A stretch of 64,000 nucleotides of DNA from Bordetella holmesii ATCC 51541 (GCA_000612485.1 CP007494.1:3596001-3660000), one strand, 5' to 3'. Counted from the stretch's first letter, positions 10,250 through 21,092 are shown. Notes: generated by a model not told the origin, from the letters alone. Numbers and translations are program-made.

Positions 10250-11095
10250 TTAGAGCCAGTCGTGCCAGACTGGCGTCAAATCGTCAGGCAAGGCGGGCAG
10301 CCGGCCAAGGTCAGCTTTGCTTTCGCCCACGCTATGGAAATCCGACCCCCGCGAGGCCAGAAACCCATAACGCCGCGCCACGCCGGCATACAGCACCGCC
10401 TCCTGAGCCGTGTGGCTACCGGTGACCACCTCGATGCCCTCGCCGCCCAACTGCAAAAACTCATCGAACAGGGCGGCAAACTGCAAGGGGCTGTACTTGT
10501 AGCGTCCGGGGTGCGCAATAACGGCGCGGCCACCCGCGCCGCAGATCCAGCCCACCGCCTCGGCCAGAGTAGCCCATTGCATGGGCTCATGTCCGGGGCA
10601 ATCGTCGCCCAGGTATTTGTTGAATACCGTTTGGACGTCCGGGCAATAGCCTGCCTCGACAAGATAGCGCGCAAAATGAGTGCGGCTGATGAGTTCGGGA
10701 TTGCCGGCAAAGGGCAAGGCTCCCTCGTAGGCACCCGGCATGCCCAGGGCCGCCAGGCGCTCGCCGATACGCCGCGCCCGACCGGCGCGGCCCGAGCGGG
10801 TCGTGCGCAAGCCTTCCACCAGGGCGCAGTCTTTGTCGTCAAAGCACAGACCTACCACATGCACCGTCTGGCCTGCCCAAGTCACGGAGATCTCCGCACC
10901 GGTGAAATATCGCAGCCCGACCTCAGCGGCGGCCGCACGCGCCTCGTCGATCCCTCCGACCTCATCATGGTCGGTAAGTGCCCATACATCGACCCCATTG
11001 GCGCGCGCACGGCGCGCCACCTCGGCGGGCGGCAACATACCGTCAGACACCGTGGAATGGCAATGCAGGTCAATATTCAGGCGGGAACTAGGCAT
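10250..11095 (-). CDS. rnm: PHP-domain 5'-3' exoribonuclease (RNase AM / YciV-like)
   Basis: 281 residues with the complete set of PHP metal motifs: NIDLHCHSTVSDG, ALTDHDEVGG, FTGAEISVTW, VIAHPGRYKY and SRGSDFHSV. This arrangement matches E. coli YciV/RNase AM, which trims short RNAs and matures rRNA 5' ends; some relatives act on nucleoside 3',5'-bisphosphates. The start is ATG at 11095. It stands between greB and the hydrolase gene on the same strand. The assignment rests on motif pattern and length; the exact substrate is inferred. Confidence 0.85.
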   Translation of the reverse strand: MPSSRLNIDLHCHSTVSDGMLPPAEVARRARANGVDVWALTDHDEVGGIDEARAAAAEVGLRYFTGAEISVTWAGQTVHVVGLCFDDKDCALVEGLRTTRSGRAGRARRIGERLAALGMPGAYEGALPFAGNPELISRTHFARYLVEAGYCPDVQTVFNKYLGDDCPGHEPMQWATLAEAVGWICGAGGRAVIAHPGRYKYSPLQFAALFDEFLQLGGEGIEVVTGSHTAQEAVLYAGVARRYGFLASRGSDFHSVGESKADLGRLPALPDDLTPVWHDWL

Positions 11096-11152
11096 GGAGG
11101 GTATTGTAGGCGCAGCTCCGCAGGTGTGTAAGCCCCTGGCAGCTCTGGCGCC

Positions 11153-12085
11153 TCAGCCGCGCAGCAGAAAATCAGCCACCGGCTGCACCTGGTCGGCCGA
11201 CATCAAGGTGGGGGCATGCCCAACCCCGCTAAAGACCACTTCTTCGGTACGCGGATTACGCTGCTGCATTTCCTGCACGGTCTGGGCGCTGAGCAGATCC
11301 GAATCTGCCCCTCGCAACACCAGAACCGGGCACCCCAGGCCATCGTACGCGTGCCAGAGCAACTGTTCGCCCGCCTCATAGGCCTGCGGGTTGGCCTGCG
11401 CCGCCAGCGCCAATGCGATGTTCGGGTCGTAGCGTTTGACCCAATGCCCGCCTTCGCTGACATAGCTGTTGTCGGCCAACTCGCGCCAATGCTCCTCGCT
11501 GTGGGGCCCGAAAGTGGCGCAGGACACTTTAGTTGCCTGCAGCGCCTCATCAAAGGTATTGAATACCGCACGCGCGCCGACGTTCTCGCAGATACGTTCA
11601 AGCGCCACACGCTGCAGGCGGGGCCCTACATCATTGAGCACCATGCGCTCGATACTCAACTCGTGAGAGGGTGGCAGCGGCAAGCCGGCATGCGACTGTG
11701 CGGCATGCGCCTGGCGCGCCATGCCCAGCGCACCCGCCAGGCCCAGGCCGATCAAGCCTCCCATCGACGTACCGACCCAAGCCAAGCGCGCGGGGCGCAA
11801 TCGCGCCAGCAGCGTCATCATGTCCGACGCATATTGGGCGATGGTGTAATACATGGGGTTGGTCAGCCAATCCGACTGCCCCCGCCCCACGACATCCGGG
11901 CACACCACACGGTAGTGCGGCGCCAGACGCCGTGCCAGATGATCGAAGTCACGGCCATTTCGCGTCAGGCCGTGCACGCACAGCAGCACCCGGGCGTTGG
12001 CCGGATCGCCCCACTCCCAATATGCCATGCGATGAAACCCTGCGGGACTGACGCAGGTGACGGAATCCAAACGCGGGTCTGACAT
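11153..12085 (-). CDS. Alpha/beta hydrolase
   Basis: 310 residues of the alpha/beta-hydrolase fold: oxyanion region LCVHGLTRNGRDFD, nucleophile elbow WVGTSMGGLIG with the catalytic Ser, acid region VLVLRGADSDLL, and the catalytic His in FSGVGHAPTL. A cap domain lies between roughly residues 135 and 230. ATG 12085 (MSDPRLDS) is preferred over ATG 12103. The closest general type is esterase/haloalkane-dehalogenase-like hydrolases; the substrate is unknown. Confidence 0.85.
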   Translation of the reverse strand: MSDPRLDSVTCVSPAGFHRMAYWEWGDPANARVLLCVHGLTRNGRDFDHLARRLAPHYRVVCPDVVGRGQSDWLTNPMYYTIAQYASDMMTLLARLRPARLAWVGTSMGGLIGLGLAGALGMARQAHAAQSHAGLPLPPSHELSIERMVLNDVGPRLQRVALERICENVGARAVFNTFDEALQATKVSCATFGPHSEEHWRELADNSYVSEGGHWVKRYDPNIALALAAQANPQAYEAGEQLLWHAYDGLGCPVLVLRGADSDLLSAQTVQEMQQRNPRTEEVVFSGVGHAPTLMSADQVQPVADFLLRG

Positions 12086-12900
12086 GAGAGGGCCTGTCTG
12101 CAAAAGGGATCGGGGTTCATCTTACCCCTGCCCGGGTTGCCTGACCCGCCGGTGTCTTACGTCCGGTCCTGAAGCCTTGGCTCAGCACCAGGCAAGGCCG
12201 GGCCCGCGTCCTATCAGAGGCACAAGCGCGGCCTGCCGCCCCCTCGCCGTTGGCCGCCGCGCACGGCGCACACCTGGCCCTACGTGTCCTGCGACGCGTC
12301 AGAAGGCGATTTTTCACGGGTCAAGGCAAACAGCACGACCATCGTGATTGCATAGATCGGGACACTACGCATATTGCGGAACATCATTTCCGTCAGGCTG
12401 AACACCGCATATCCCAAGGTAAACAGCAGCCCGATACGGGCCCCCTCGCGCACCAGATTATCAGTGCTGCGCAGGCGCCGAAGAAATACCAGCGCCGGCA
12501 CGAAATAAAGCGCCAAAAAGCTCAACAGGCCGATCAGGCCATAGCAGGCCAAGGCAGCCAGATAATCATTGTGCGGCTCGCCATAGTCTATCGCCACACG
12601 CGGTGTGACAATACCTCTTTGCTCGAAGCGAGCGAGTTCGTCACGGAAATTGGGCGCGCCCACGCCCACAAGCGGATGCTCCTTGAACATCAACCAGGAC
12701 GCATGCCACAACTGCATGCGGATACCTGTGGAAGTATCCCGATCCTGATGCTCGTAGCGTTTGATTTCCGACCACACTTCGCTCATGCGGCTGCCGCTGG
12801 AATTCCAGGAAAACACCAGGCCAGCCAGCATGAAGGCCGCCACCCCAGCGACGAAAACCGCTTTGATGCGGCGGCTCCAGTGTCGGTTATCCAAAAAAAA

Positions 12901-14206
12901 GGTTCATCGAGGAATACCGGGGAATGCAGACCGGATCTTGAGGAAGAAGTACTCCTGATCGCGGTAGCCGTAGGCGCGGCGCTTGATGACTTTGATGGTG
13001 TTGTTGATGCCCTCGACGATGCTGGTGTTGAGCCGGTGGCGACAGCGAGACAGAATCCCGTGCAGATAGGCTTTTAGCTTGAGCGCGAAGTGAGCCAAGG
13101 CGGCGATGCCGCTGCCCTGAGCCTGTTGCAGCCAGTGATCCCATGCCTGGCGGGCGTAGCCGGGGTGTTGGTAGAACCACAGCTGTTTGAGCTCATCGCG
13201 CATCAGATAAGCGGTGAGCAAAGGCTGGTTGGCCTGGAGCAACTCGTCCAACTTTACCGATTGGCACGGATCGAGGTTTTTGCGATTGCGCAGCAGTAGC
13301 CAGCGACTGGACTTGATCACCCGGCGGGCCGGCTTGTCGTGCCGCAACTGGTTCGCTTGGTCTACACGCACCCGGTCTATCACTTCACGGCCGTACTTGG
13401 CCACGACGTGGAACAGGTCGTAGACGATCTCGGCGTTGGGGCAGTTGGCCTGGATCTCCAGCTCATAGGCCGTCGTCATGTCGATCGCTACGGCCCGGAT
13501 CTGCTGGGCAACCCCAGTTGGCAGTTGTTCGAAGAAGGCTCTGGCCGTCTCGCGCGAGCGGCCATCACCGATCCATAGCACCTGACGGCGGATCGGATCG
13601 ACAACGACCGTGGCATAACGATGGCCCTTGTGTAGAGCGAACTCGTCCATCGCTAGGTAGTGGATCTGGCTCCAGTCCGGCTCTTGGATCGCCCGTCGCA
13701 GCAGGGCCTTGTCCAGCGCCTTGACCGTGTGCCAACCCAGTTGGAAGAAGCGCGCCACGGCCAGAATGTTGCTGGACTCAAGCAACTGGCTGACCGCCTC
13801 GGCCAGCCGGTCGGTCACTCGCTGGTAACGGCCCAGCCAGCTCAGCCTCTCCAGATGCGGTCCACCGCACTGCTCGCACCAGACCCGCCGACGCGGCACT
13901 ACCAGCGTCACTCGCAGCGCCATTAGCGGCAGATCCCGCACCCGGCGCGTGGTCGTCTCATGCACCTGCCGACATCGGTTGCCGCAGTGCTCGCAGTGCA
14001 TCGTTCGCGCTGAAGGCTTCAGGTAAATCGTGACCGTCCGGCTCTCACCTTCAGGCCACACGACCCGCTCCACCCGATAACCTTCCCACCCACCCAACCT
14101 CTCGATCGTCTTGCGGTCCAGCATGATCCCGGCCTTGATCCTTGAAAAATCAAGGATCAAGCGTAACGGCAATCAAGCACGGCTCCACGCTATTCCGCGA
14201 TGAACC
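12901..14206 (-). mobile_element. ISL3-family insertion sequence of the IS1001 type, 1306 bp
   Basis: The terminal inverted repeats start GGTTCATCG and continue GGAATA with a few mismatches (left end at 12901; right end at 14206 on the complement). The length of 1306 bp equals that known for IS1001. It is flanked by poly-A on both sides (8 A before, 7 A after), consistent with the 6-8 bp target duplication of IS1001 in an A/T run. It is inserted in the O-antigen ligase-like gene in the same orientation as that gene. Confidence 0.93.
12904..14124 (-). CDS. tnpA: ISL3-family transposase (IS1001 type)
   Basis: A 406-residue transposase when started at ATG 14124 (MLDRKTIERLGG); a frame 16 codons longer exists upstream. 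It has the ISL3 zinc-ribbon N-terminus with Cys pairs (MHCEHCGNRC, VWCEQCG) and a DDE domain with YLAMDEFALHKGH, IRAVAIDMTTAYE and SIVEGINNTIKVIKRRAYGYRD. It is full length and apparently active. It fills almost the whole element, ending a few bases inside the left inverted repeat. This transposase is the best genus marker in the window. Confidence 0.93.
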   Translation of the reverse strand: MLDRKTIERLGGWEGYRVERVVWPEGESRTVTIYLKPSARTMHCEHCGNRCRQVHETTTRRVRDLPLMALRVTLVVPRRRVWCEQCGGPHLERLSWLGRYQRVTDRLAEAVSQLLESSNILAVARFFQLGWHTVKALDKALLRRAIQEPDWSQIHYLAMDEFALHKGHRYATVVVDPIRRQVLWIGDGRSRETARAFFEQLPTGVAQQIRAVAIDMTTAYELEIQANCPNAEIVYDLFHVVAKYGREVIDRVRVDQANQLRHDKPARRVIKSSRWLLLRNRKNLDPCQSVKLDELLQANQPLLTAYLMRDELKQLWFYQHPGYARQAWDHWLQQAQGSGIAALAHFALKLKAYLHGILSRCRHRLNTSIVEGINNTIKVIKRRAYGYRDQEYFFLKIRSAFPGIPR

Positions 14207-14884
14207 AAAAAAATGACCAGGCCCAGCACGCCAAAAAGAATCCAGCTACTGCGGGTTTCCGAGACCCACACCGCATAAACGGACAAGGGCACGGCCAGTA
14301 TCTTGACCGCTGCCTCCAGACGTGGCCAGGTCGACTGCGACCAAGGCAGGCAAAGCGCCGAGGCAAAACCAAAAAACAGGGTCAAATCAGCAAACGCTAC
14401 CGCATTGTATTTGCCACCGAACTCCGAGACCGCCATGCGGCCCAGTCCTGGCGTGCCAACAATGGCCAACAACATGATCGAGCCCGCGTACGCACTGAAA
14501 ATCAGGGACCACTGCACATTGCGTAACCATTGCCGCCGGCACGCAGCAGCATCCACGCAATAGGTACGCACAGGGCAAAACGCAGCAGCTTCTCCTGCTC
14601 GGAAGAGCTCCAGGCTCCATGCACGGAATTGGTGATCAGCATCGCGCCCAACGGCGACATCAGGGCGACGGCGACAGCAGCAAGGCTACGAAAATCGAAA
14701 GGCTCGCGCCGGGTAAAGGCGTTGACGCCCCAGGCGCACAAGCCCAAAAAGGACGTCAGATAGAGGATGGCTGGACCGCCATCGGCGCTGATCAGGGCCA
14801 AGGCGGGAACGAGCAAGGCCAACAATGTGACCACCATCAAGAAGCTTCTAGACAACACACCCTCACCTACACAAACTGACCCGG

Positions 14885-15879
14885 TCACGCTTGGCGGAAT
14901 CCGCCATCCGTTGACGACTGTCCCGAAGACTGGGCCGTATTATTGCACTCCTGCACCAATCGCTTGAAAGCCCGCATGACGTGCGAAGGCAGCAACCATT
15001 TTCGCCACAGCCGATCGCGCCAACGCCCCCCGGGATATAGGCCGGGTAGACAATGCGCGAAGGCGCCCAGGCCGGGCGCCAGGCTCGGGTTCGGGTGGGC
15101 CGGCCGGTCAAGGTCAGTGTGGGAATACCGACATTGGAAGCCAGGTGGCCAATGCCCGATTCGTTTCCGATGAACCAACCGCACTCGTGGATGAAATGCG
15201 CCACGTCTAATAGAGAGGGCGATTGTTGGATGGGCAGCCCCTGCTCTTCCAGGCAGCGCCACTGTTCGCGCTCGTGCGCGGCCAGAATGTAATAAGGTTC
15301 GTACCCCTGGCGTTGCAGACGCTTGCCCAGGTCAACGAAGTGGGCCTGGGCCCAGCACCGTTGCTCACTGGTGGAACTCGGATGGATTGCCACGCGCCGG
15401 GGATATTTACGAAACACCCAGTGCGCGGGCGGCCGCAGACCGTTGTCCTGCGTACAGTCGGGCAAGCCGATGGCATCGTGGCAGAAATCGCGGATCTGCT
15501 CCAGTTTGACGAAGCCCTTGCCCGTTATCACCACGTGCGCGTCGTAATAGAAATAATGCTTGGCGTAGTCATGCAGCGGATAGGGCCAGCCCACGTGCAT
15601 TTGCACGGCGCAATCGAAATCGGCCAGCACCGCCTTGGCCTGGCCTTCTGCGAGCGAGGGGCGCACATCCATGCCGGCAAAAGCCTCGCGCATGCCATAG
15701 ATGAAATCGCCAAACACCACCACCTCGCGTCCATTGCGGGCGAGGTTGGCGGCCATGGCCATCATCAACGCGCTGTCACCCAGACGCGGCGCCATCAATA
15801 CGGCAATGCGCCTTGCCTGCCTGAGCTCGTCCAGATGGAGGGCGGCGTCATAGGCGACGGTGTCGGATCGAGGTGTCAT
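14885..15879 (-). CDS. Glycosyltransferase family 9 (heptosyltransferase-like), one apparent frameshift
   Basis: GT-B fold ADP-heptose-type transferase of lipopolysaccharide core or related glycan assembly. Seen: the N-terminal IAVLMAPRLGDSALMM, the central VAIHPSSTSEQRCW, and the nucleotide-sugar site GWFIGNESGIGHLASNVG. As printed, the frame leaves the family after YIPGG. Adding one base to the six-base run at 15026-15031 restores GGRWRDRLWRKWLLPSHVM and ends at 14885, giving 331 residues with a stop overlapping the ligase-like gene start. It is first in this short glycan operon. Confidence 0.87.
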
Positions 15880-16296
15880 GGTGTCTTTGCGTGTGGACGA
15901 GGATCAAAGCGGGCCGGGAGCCGCCCGCGGCGTCCGTGAAATGTCGGCCGCCAGAATGGCACAAAGCCAATGAAAACCTCACAAAACGGTTGCCTTTTTA
16001 ACACACGCCTCTTTCCCTGACACCGTACGGATGCGCGCCTCATGGCCCCATAAAACGCCCCTCACACCCAGTCGCACCTGCGGACTTCCCGGCCAACAAG
16101 TGTTGTCACTGCCCCGTTACTCGATCGCACCAAACCCAGAGCCTGGCGCCGCCTCAAACGCGAATAATATCGCGGCGTTCTCGCGCAAAGGGGCAGTTGC
16201 GTCTGTCAGGCGTACCGAAACGTCTGCGTCGCCAAACGATTTCGCTTGCAACGGTGTCAGAATCGCGGACCACGAGGCACCAGGCCAGGCGCGCAG
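15880..16296. other. Intergenic region between the glycan operon and comEC
   Basis: 417 bp. The part next to 15880-16020 should hold the promoter of the minus-strand glycan operon. Open frames crossing it are antisense shadows of comEC. No RNA gene or repeat was recognised. Confidence 0.5.
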
Positions 16297-18712
16297 TCAA
16301 TCTTGCTGCGGGGACCCTGCCTCGGTCAATGGAAAGCCATCCCAGCGTATCTGGCGCCATGCGGACACCTGCAAAGACTTGCCTGACTCTACGACAACCG
16401 CACCATCGCGATCGGTACGCCAGACCGTCGCCCCAGCGCGCTCCCACCGCCTGACCGCAGCGGCCGCTGGATGCCCAAAGCGGCTGAACCGGCCGGCCTG
16501 GGCGATGACATGGCTTGCCCGCGCCGCGGCCACCAAGGCGGGGCTGGACGACGACGCCGAACCATGGTGCGGCGCCAACACCACATCGACGGCCGGCAGG
16601 TCAGCGACCCAAGCCGACTCTTGCGCCGCCGCGACATCACCCGGCAGCAATGCTCGGTGCGCGACTCCCTCGATGAGCAACACGCAACTGCGGGCATTGT
16701 TGCCCTTGGGCCAAAGCGCACGCTCCGGCCCGGGGTGCAGAAACCGCAGCCTCACGCCGTCCATCTCCCAACCCAGCCCCGCGCGACACTCGTGCAGATT
16801 GAGTGGCATGGCCAGTTTGGCTGGCAGCGCATAGCCATCGCGTTCGCGCAAGCGCTGCTCGCGCGCCAGCCACGCCGGCAGAGCAAATGAGGACCAATAT
16901 CGCGCCACCGGCATCGCCGCCAGGATGGCGGGCACGCCGCCCGCATGATCGAGATCGGCGTGCGACACCACTAAATGATCGAGCCGCCTAATGCCGCGTG
17001 CCCGCAAATAAGGCAGTACGATCCGTTCGCCCGCGTCCCAGGACTGATAATGCCGGGGACCGGTGTCATAAAGAAGCACGTGATGGGCGGTCTCCAGGAC
17101 CACGGCCGTGCCTTGCCCCACATCGAGTGCCGTAAGCCGCCAATAGCCAGGCTGCGGACGTTCGGGCCGCCACATCACCATGGGCAGCACACATAGCCAG
17201 CACACATAGCCAGCCCACCCAGCGCGCCGGCCATCCGCGGCCTTGTAGCGCCCATATCACGCCAGCGAGGGCAAGCAACCCGATCCAGCCAGGCGATGCC
17301 GCCACTGGCAGTGTCCCCCAAGGCCACTTAGCCAGCCATGACAACGGCTGCATCAGCACAGCCAGGCTGGCGTGCGCGGCCCACCCCAGTGAACCGGCGA
17401 TGGCCCAGGCCCACTGGCCAGCCAACGCAGCCGTCACCCCGGTCAACAGCGCCAGCGGCGTAACCACCAGGCTTACCCACGGAATCGCCAGCGCATTGGC
17501 CAACGGCGACACCAGCGACACCTCACCGACCCAGAAGGCCAGCACGGGCACAAGTCCCAAGGTGACGGCCATCTGCATACGGCAAAAATCCGCCACCACC
17601 GCCTGCACCCGAGCGCGCCAGTTGCCCCGCCGCGCAGTGAGCGCCACCCGCATCAGGATCGCCACCGCCGCGAACGAGAGCCAGAATCCGGGCGTCATCA
17701 CGGCCCACGGATCGAGCATCACGACAGCCATCGCCGCCAACAGCACGATCGCCGCCGGCCGCAATGGCACCCGGGCCTGCAGCGCCCATGCCACCACAGC
17801 CAGCATGAAAAACGTGCGGCGAGTTGGCACCCCCCACCCTGCCAACAAACAGTACGCCAAGGCAACCAGCACCGCCACCATTGCCGCGACGCGCTGCGCG
17901 GCCCAGATCTCAGCCAGAAAATAGCCGCGCCAACGCAAGCGTGGCCACAAACCCCGCGCCACCGCCGCTGCCAGCCCGGCGAGCATCGTCACATGCAGAC
18001 CGCTGATGGAAACCAGATGCGTGATGCCGGTTCGATTGAAAACGTGCCAATCCTCGCGGCGCACCGACTGCTGGTCGCCCATCACGAGGGCAATGATCAC
18101 TGCAGCGTAGGGACGCTCACCCAACACCGCGGCCAGCCGCTCGCGCAAATCGTGCCGCGCACGCTCCAACCAATGACCTTGCGGTGGCGCCAGCAAGCGT
18201 GGCTGCCCGCGCACCGTGGCCGTCGCACCCACCCTCTCGGCATGCAGCCGCCGCTCGTGATGTGGCCCGTACGGATTGGCCGGCCCGTAAGGGCGGCGCA
18301 GCACCAACGCCATACGCCAGCGCTGCCCCGGAACCAGCTCTGACACCTGCCCACCTGGCAATGCGCGCCAACTGACCCGTACCTGTTCAGGCAGCCCCTG
18401 CGGCCGCTTGGCATCGAGTTGCGCCGTAAACGTCCGGCTATGGCCATCGCCCCGTGCCAGGCTGGCAACGGTGATAGGCAACACGAATATCTGATTGTCA
18501 TGCTGCGCCGCCAGCAAGGCAGAATCCCACGTAAGCGCCCGCCACACGGCCAGCCCTGCGGCCAGCAGCATCAGCCAAGCCATCAAGCCTCTCTCCGTCA
18601 CACGCCCCGCCACACACGCATCGCCTCGCCCAAACGTCGCAGTCTGCTGCAATGCCTCTCGGCAAGGCGCCACGTGTGAAGGCCAATGAGACTGCGTAGA
18701 GGTACTCGGCAA
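16297..18712 (-). pseudogene. comEC: ComEC/Rec2 DNA-uptake channel, frameshifted by a 13-bp tandem duplication
   Basis: Inner-membrane channel that takes single-stranded DNA into the cytoplasm during natural transformation. Seen: a helical competence domain with NRTGITHLVSISGLHVTM, several more hydrophobic spans, and a C-terminal metallo-beta-lactamase-like domain (LTALDVGQGTAVVLE, VVSHADLDHAGG, VVLAPHHGSASSSS). The frame is broken at 17186-17211, where AGCACACATAGCC (plus strand) is present twice in tandem. Removing one copy restores WLCVLPMVMWRPE and a continuous 800-codon protein. Unlike the single-base defects elsewhere, a 13-bp duplication is a real slippage-type mutation. The start at 18712 is tentative. 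Confidence 0.92.
17186..17211. repeat. 13-bp perfect tandem duplication inside comEC
   Basis: AGCACACATAGCC occurs at 17186-17198 and again at 17199-17211 with no spacer. The unit length is not a multiple of three, so the second copy shifts the reading frame; one copy gives intact ComEC. Confidence 0.97.
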
Positions 18713-19055
18713 AAATAGAGAGATGACGCCGGGAACCGTGTTTGTCTCACCATTAACTACTACTCGGCCGATCTCCGTTTTTCGATCGCCGCCCTCTCGA
18801 GCTCGGCGTTGTATGTTTTTTCACCGTCGATTTTTCGCAAGGCACACCCTCGACGTCCGGTCGCTTTCGGGCCGCCATCAACGGGCGTCCGAAGCCCTAT
18901 CGGGCCCGAATCTCTTCTTGCATCACCAAGCCGGCAGCCGCCGCTCACGCGCGCTGCCACCCCCAACGGGGCTAATAGGCCGGCGACAGGCGTCTCTGCG
19001 TTAGAAAGAAGGTGCTTCGCGATATCCGCGCGATCCCGTCGCCGCATTACCGCTC
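18713..19055. other. Intergenic region upstream of comEC and downstream of a LysR gene
   Basis: 343 bp with no recognisable gene. Short open frames on both strands (for example 18809-19162 plus) show no family features and run into the LysR gene antisense. Confidence 0.5.
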
Positions 19056-19970
19056 CTAAACTCCGGAGGGTTGTTCGCGGTAAGAACCGAGCACTTCGAC
19101 AAGATTGGCGGTGTGCGCAGGTAGTAACGGCACGGTTTGGACACAGAGATGCAGTTGCCTGATTGCCCACGAGTCTGTCAGATGGATAATGCGGATCTGC
19201 ATATCCTTGGCGAATGAGGTTGCTGCGTCCAGCGGCATGAATCCCACTCCCAGTCTTGCCTCAACCAATCGCGCCAGCACGTAAAAGCTCTTGACCTGGG
19301 TTCGAAGCCTCACCGTCTTTTCCAGCGACCTAGCCTCTCGCTCCAACAGGGCCATCAATGCCGTGTTGCTCTCCAGGCCGATAAGGTCGTAATCGAGCAA
19401 ATCGCTCAGGCTGCACGCGTCATGGGCGGCCCCATGAGACAGATCGACGATCGCTACCAACTGCGAGGTCTTATAAGGCAGGTACGTAAGTCCGTCGTCC
19501 TCGGATGCCGTTGAGAATGTGACCGCAACATCGGCCAGTCCCAGTTGCACTGCCGCTACCGCCTCGAATGAGTGCTTCTCCTCGAGCTGAACGCCCACCT
19601 CCGGATACAACTCGCTATAGCGCCGCAGGTCCGTCGGCAACTGCCTGCTCAGTGCGGAAGCGACAGCATAAATTCGCACTATCCCCCGCATACCTCTTGC
19701 GTGATCCTGCAGATCAAGGTTCATCTGGCCAACCTGGCGCAACAGGCTTCTGGCGTGGAACAACATTGCCTCGCCAGCCGGCGTCGCCGCCACGCCTCTG
19801 GCGCCGCGGATCAGCAACGGTGTCCCTACGCTCTCTTCCAGCAGCGCGAGCCGTCGACTTGCGGCTGAAACCACCATATTCGATGCCTTCGCCGCCCGAG
19901 TAATGCTACCCGCCTCCACGGTATCGATAAACAGGACCAGCGTTCTCAAATCCGGAATCACAGTAGGCAT
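19056..19970 (-). CDS. LysR-type transcriptional regulator
   Basis: 304 residues. The N-terminal winged helix-turn-helix (LRTLVLFIDTVEAGSITRAAK, VVSAASRRLALLEESVG) is followed by a periplasmic-binding-protein-like effector domain. It is transcribed divergently from the Bug receptor cluster starting at 20120. The 149-bp gap carries a perfect inverted repeat of the LysR T-N11-A type at 20005-20019. It is therefore the likely regulator of the cluster and, like most members of the family, may repress its own gene. The co-inducer is unknown. Confidence 0.92.
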   Translation of the reverse strand: MPTVIPDLRTLVLFIDTVEAGSITRAAKASNMVVSAASRRLALLEESVGTPLLIRGARGVAATPAGEAMLFHARSLLRQVGQMNLDLQDHARGMRGIVRIYAVASALSRQLPTDLRRYSELYPEVGVQLEEKHSFEAVAAVQLGLADVAVTFSTASEDDGLTYLPYKTSQLVAIVDLSHGAAHDACSLSDLLDYDLIGLESNTALMALLEREARSLEKTVRLRTQVKSFYVLARLVEARLGVGFMPLDAATSFAKDMQIRIIHLTDSWAIRQLHLCVQTVPLLPAHTANLVEVLGSYREQPSGV

Positions 19971-20004
19971 TTTGCGGTTTATTACCCAACAAACGAGGCA
20001 AGCT

Positions 20005-20019
20005 TTCTAATTTTTAGAA
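20005..20019. promoter_or_regulatory. Likely LysR operator between the divergent genes
   Basis: TTCTAA-TTT-TTAGAA is a perfect inverted repeat containing T-N11-A. It sits 35 bp upstream of the LysR start and 100 bp upstream of the Bug receptor start. The protein-site link is inferred from position and pattern. Confidence 0.6.
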
Positions 20020-20119
20020 GGGTGCTTCGAGAATAACCGCTCCACGCTCATCAGGACAATCGCATACTGGTCGCCAGAGCGGTACTCATAACCGCTTTCA
20101 TAAAATCAGGAGACCACAG

Positions 20120-21075
20120 ATGAGAACCACTGTTCTTGCCGCTTTGCTTGCCGCCTCCAGCGCTGCTGCCGCGGCGTACCCGGAAAGGCCGATAACGATG
20201 ATCGTTCCTTTCGCAGCGGGCCAATCCGCGGACATCTTCGCTCGCGCGTTTGCCGCAGAGCTCGGCAAGAAGCTCGGTCAGTCCATCGTCGTAGACAACA
20301 AGTCCGGCGCCGGCAGTAACCTCGGTATCGCTGCCGCAGCGCGCTCGAGCGCCGACGGCTACACGCTCTTGATGGCCGGTAGTTCGATGGCGGTCAATCA
20401 GACGCTCTACCCTAAAGAACGGCTCGGCTACGACCTTAAGAAGGACTTCACGCCCATCACCGGCATTTACACCGTACCGCTGATGTTCGCATCGAATCCC
20501 GCCTCGCAAATTGCGTCGCTCCAGCAGTACGTCGATAAGGCCAAGGGCGCGCCAGGAAAACTCTCCTATGCGAGCGCGGGCGTGGGTGGCACTCAGCATC
20601 TGGCCGCCGCGATGCTCAATCATGCGATGCAGATAGATGTGCAGCACATCCCTTATCGCGGCAGCCCGGCTGCGCAAGCCGACGTCGTCGGTGGGCAGCT
20701 ACCCATCATTGCTGACGCCCTGCCCGCAATTCTTCCTCTCATCCAGTCCAAGAAGCTGACACCGCTAGCGGTAACCACGGCCAAACGGCTGGAGCAACTA
20801 CCGGACGTACCCACCGTTGCCGAAATCACGGGGCGGAAGTTTGAGGCGATCGGGTGGGGAATGCTCCTGACGCCGGCTGCAGTGCCACAGGACATCAAAA
20901 CCAAGATATCCCAAGCAAGCCAAGAAGTATTGAACAGTCCCGCAATGGCGAAGTTCATGAGGGACCGCGCCAGCGGTGTCCTTTCCCAGACTCCTGAACA
21001 AGCGCAGAGATTCCTGGATCAAGAAGTCACGAAGTGGCCGAAGCGGTCACGATCTCCGGTGCCACGCCGGAATAA
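20120..21075 (+). CDS. Bug-family (TTT) periplasmic solute receptor
   Basis: A TctC-like receptor with signal peptide ([19 protein letters not shown]) and the usual Bug pattern: [71 protein letters not shown] and LPDVPTVAE. As printed, the last 15 or so codons run out of frame. One extra G at 21036-21037 (GTGGCCG to GTGGGCCG) restores [10 protein letters not shown] and a stop at 21075, giving 318 residues. It is first in a five-gene cluster and probably brings the cluster's carboxylate substrate to a permease encoded elsewhere. Confidence 0.92.
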
Positions 21076-21092
21076 CTCGGTATAGGTAAAAA

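Larger units (their letters stand above)
12280..14888 (-). pseudogene. O-antigen ligase / Wzy-type polymerase-like membrane protein, split by the IS1001-type element
   Basis: Multi-spanning membrane protein of the O-antigen ligase family, which joins O-chains or other glycans to lipid A-core in the periplasm. The C-terminal half (12280-12900) has the family signature VGVGAPNFRDEL and PHNDYLAALACYGLIGLL. The N-terminal half (14207-14888) holds about seven hydrophobic segments. The start is GTG 14888, overlapping the TGA of the glycosyltransferase upstream, so the two were coupled. Besides the IS, one base is missing near 14529-14531 (GGNGYAM should read GGKWLRNV). With these repaired the protein is about 431 residues. 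WaaL-like and polymerase-like members cannot be told apart by eye. Confidence 0.85.
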
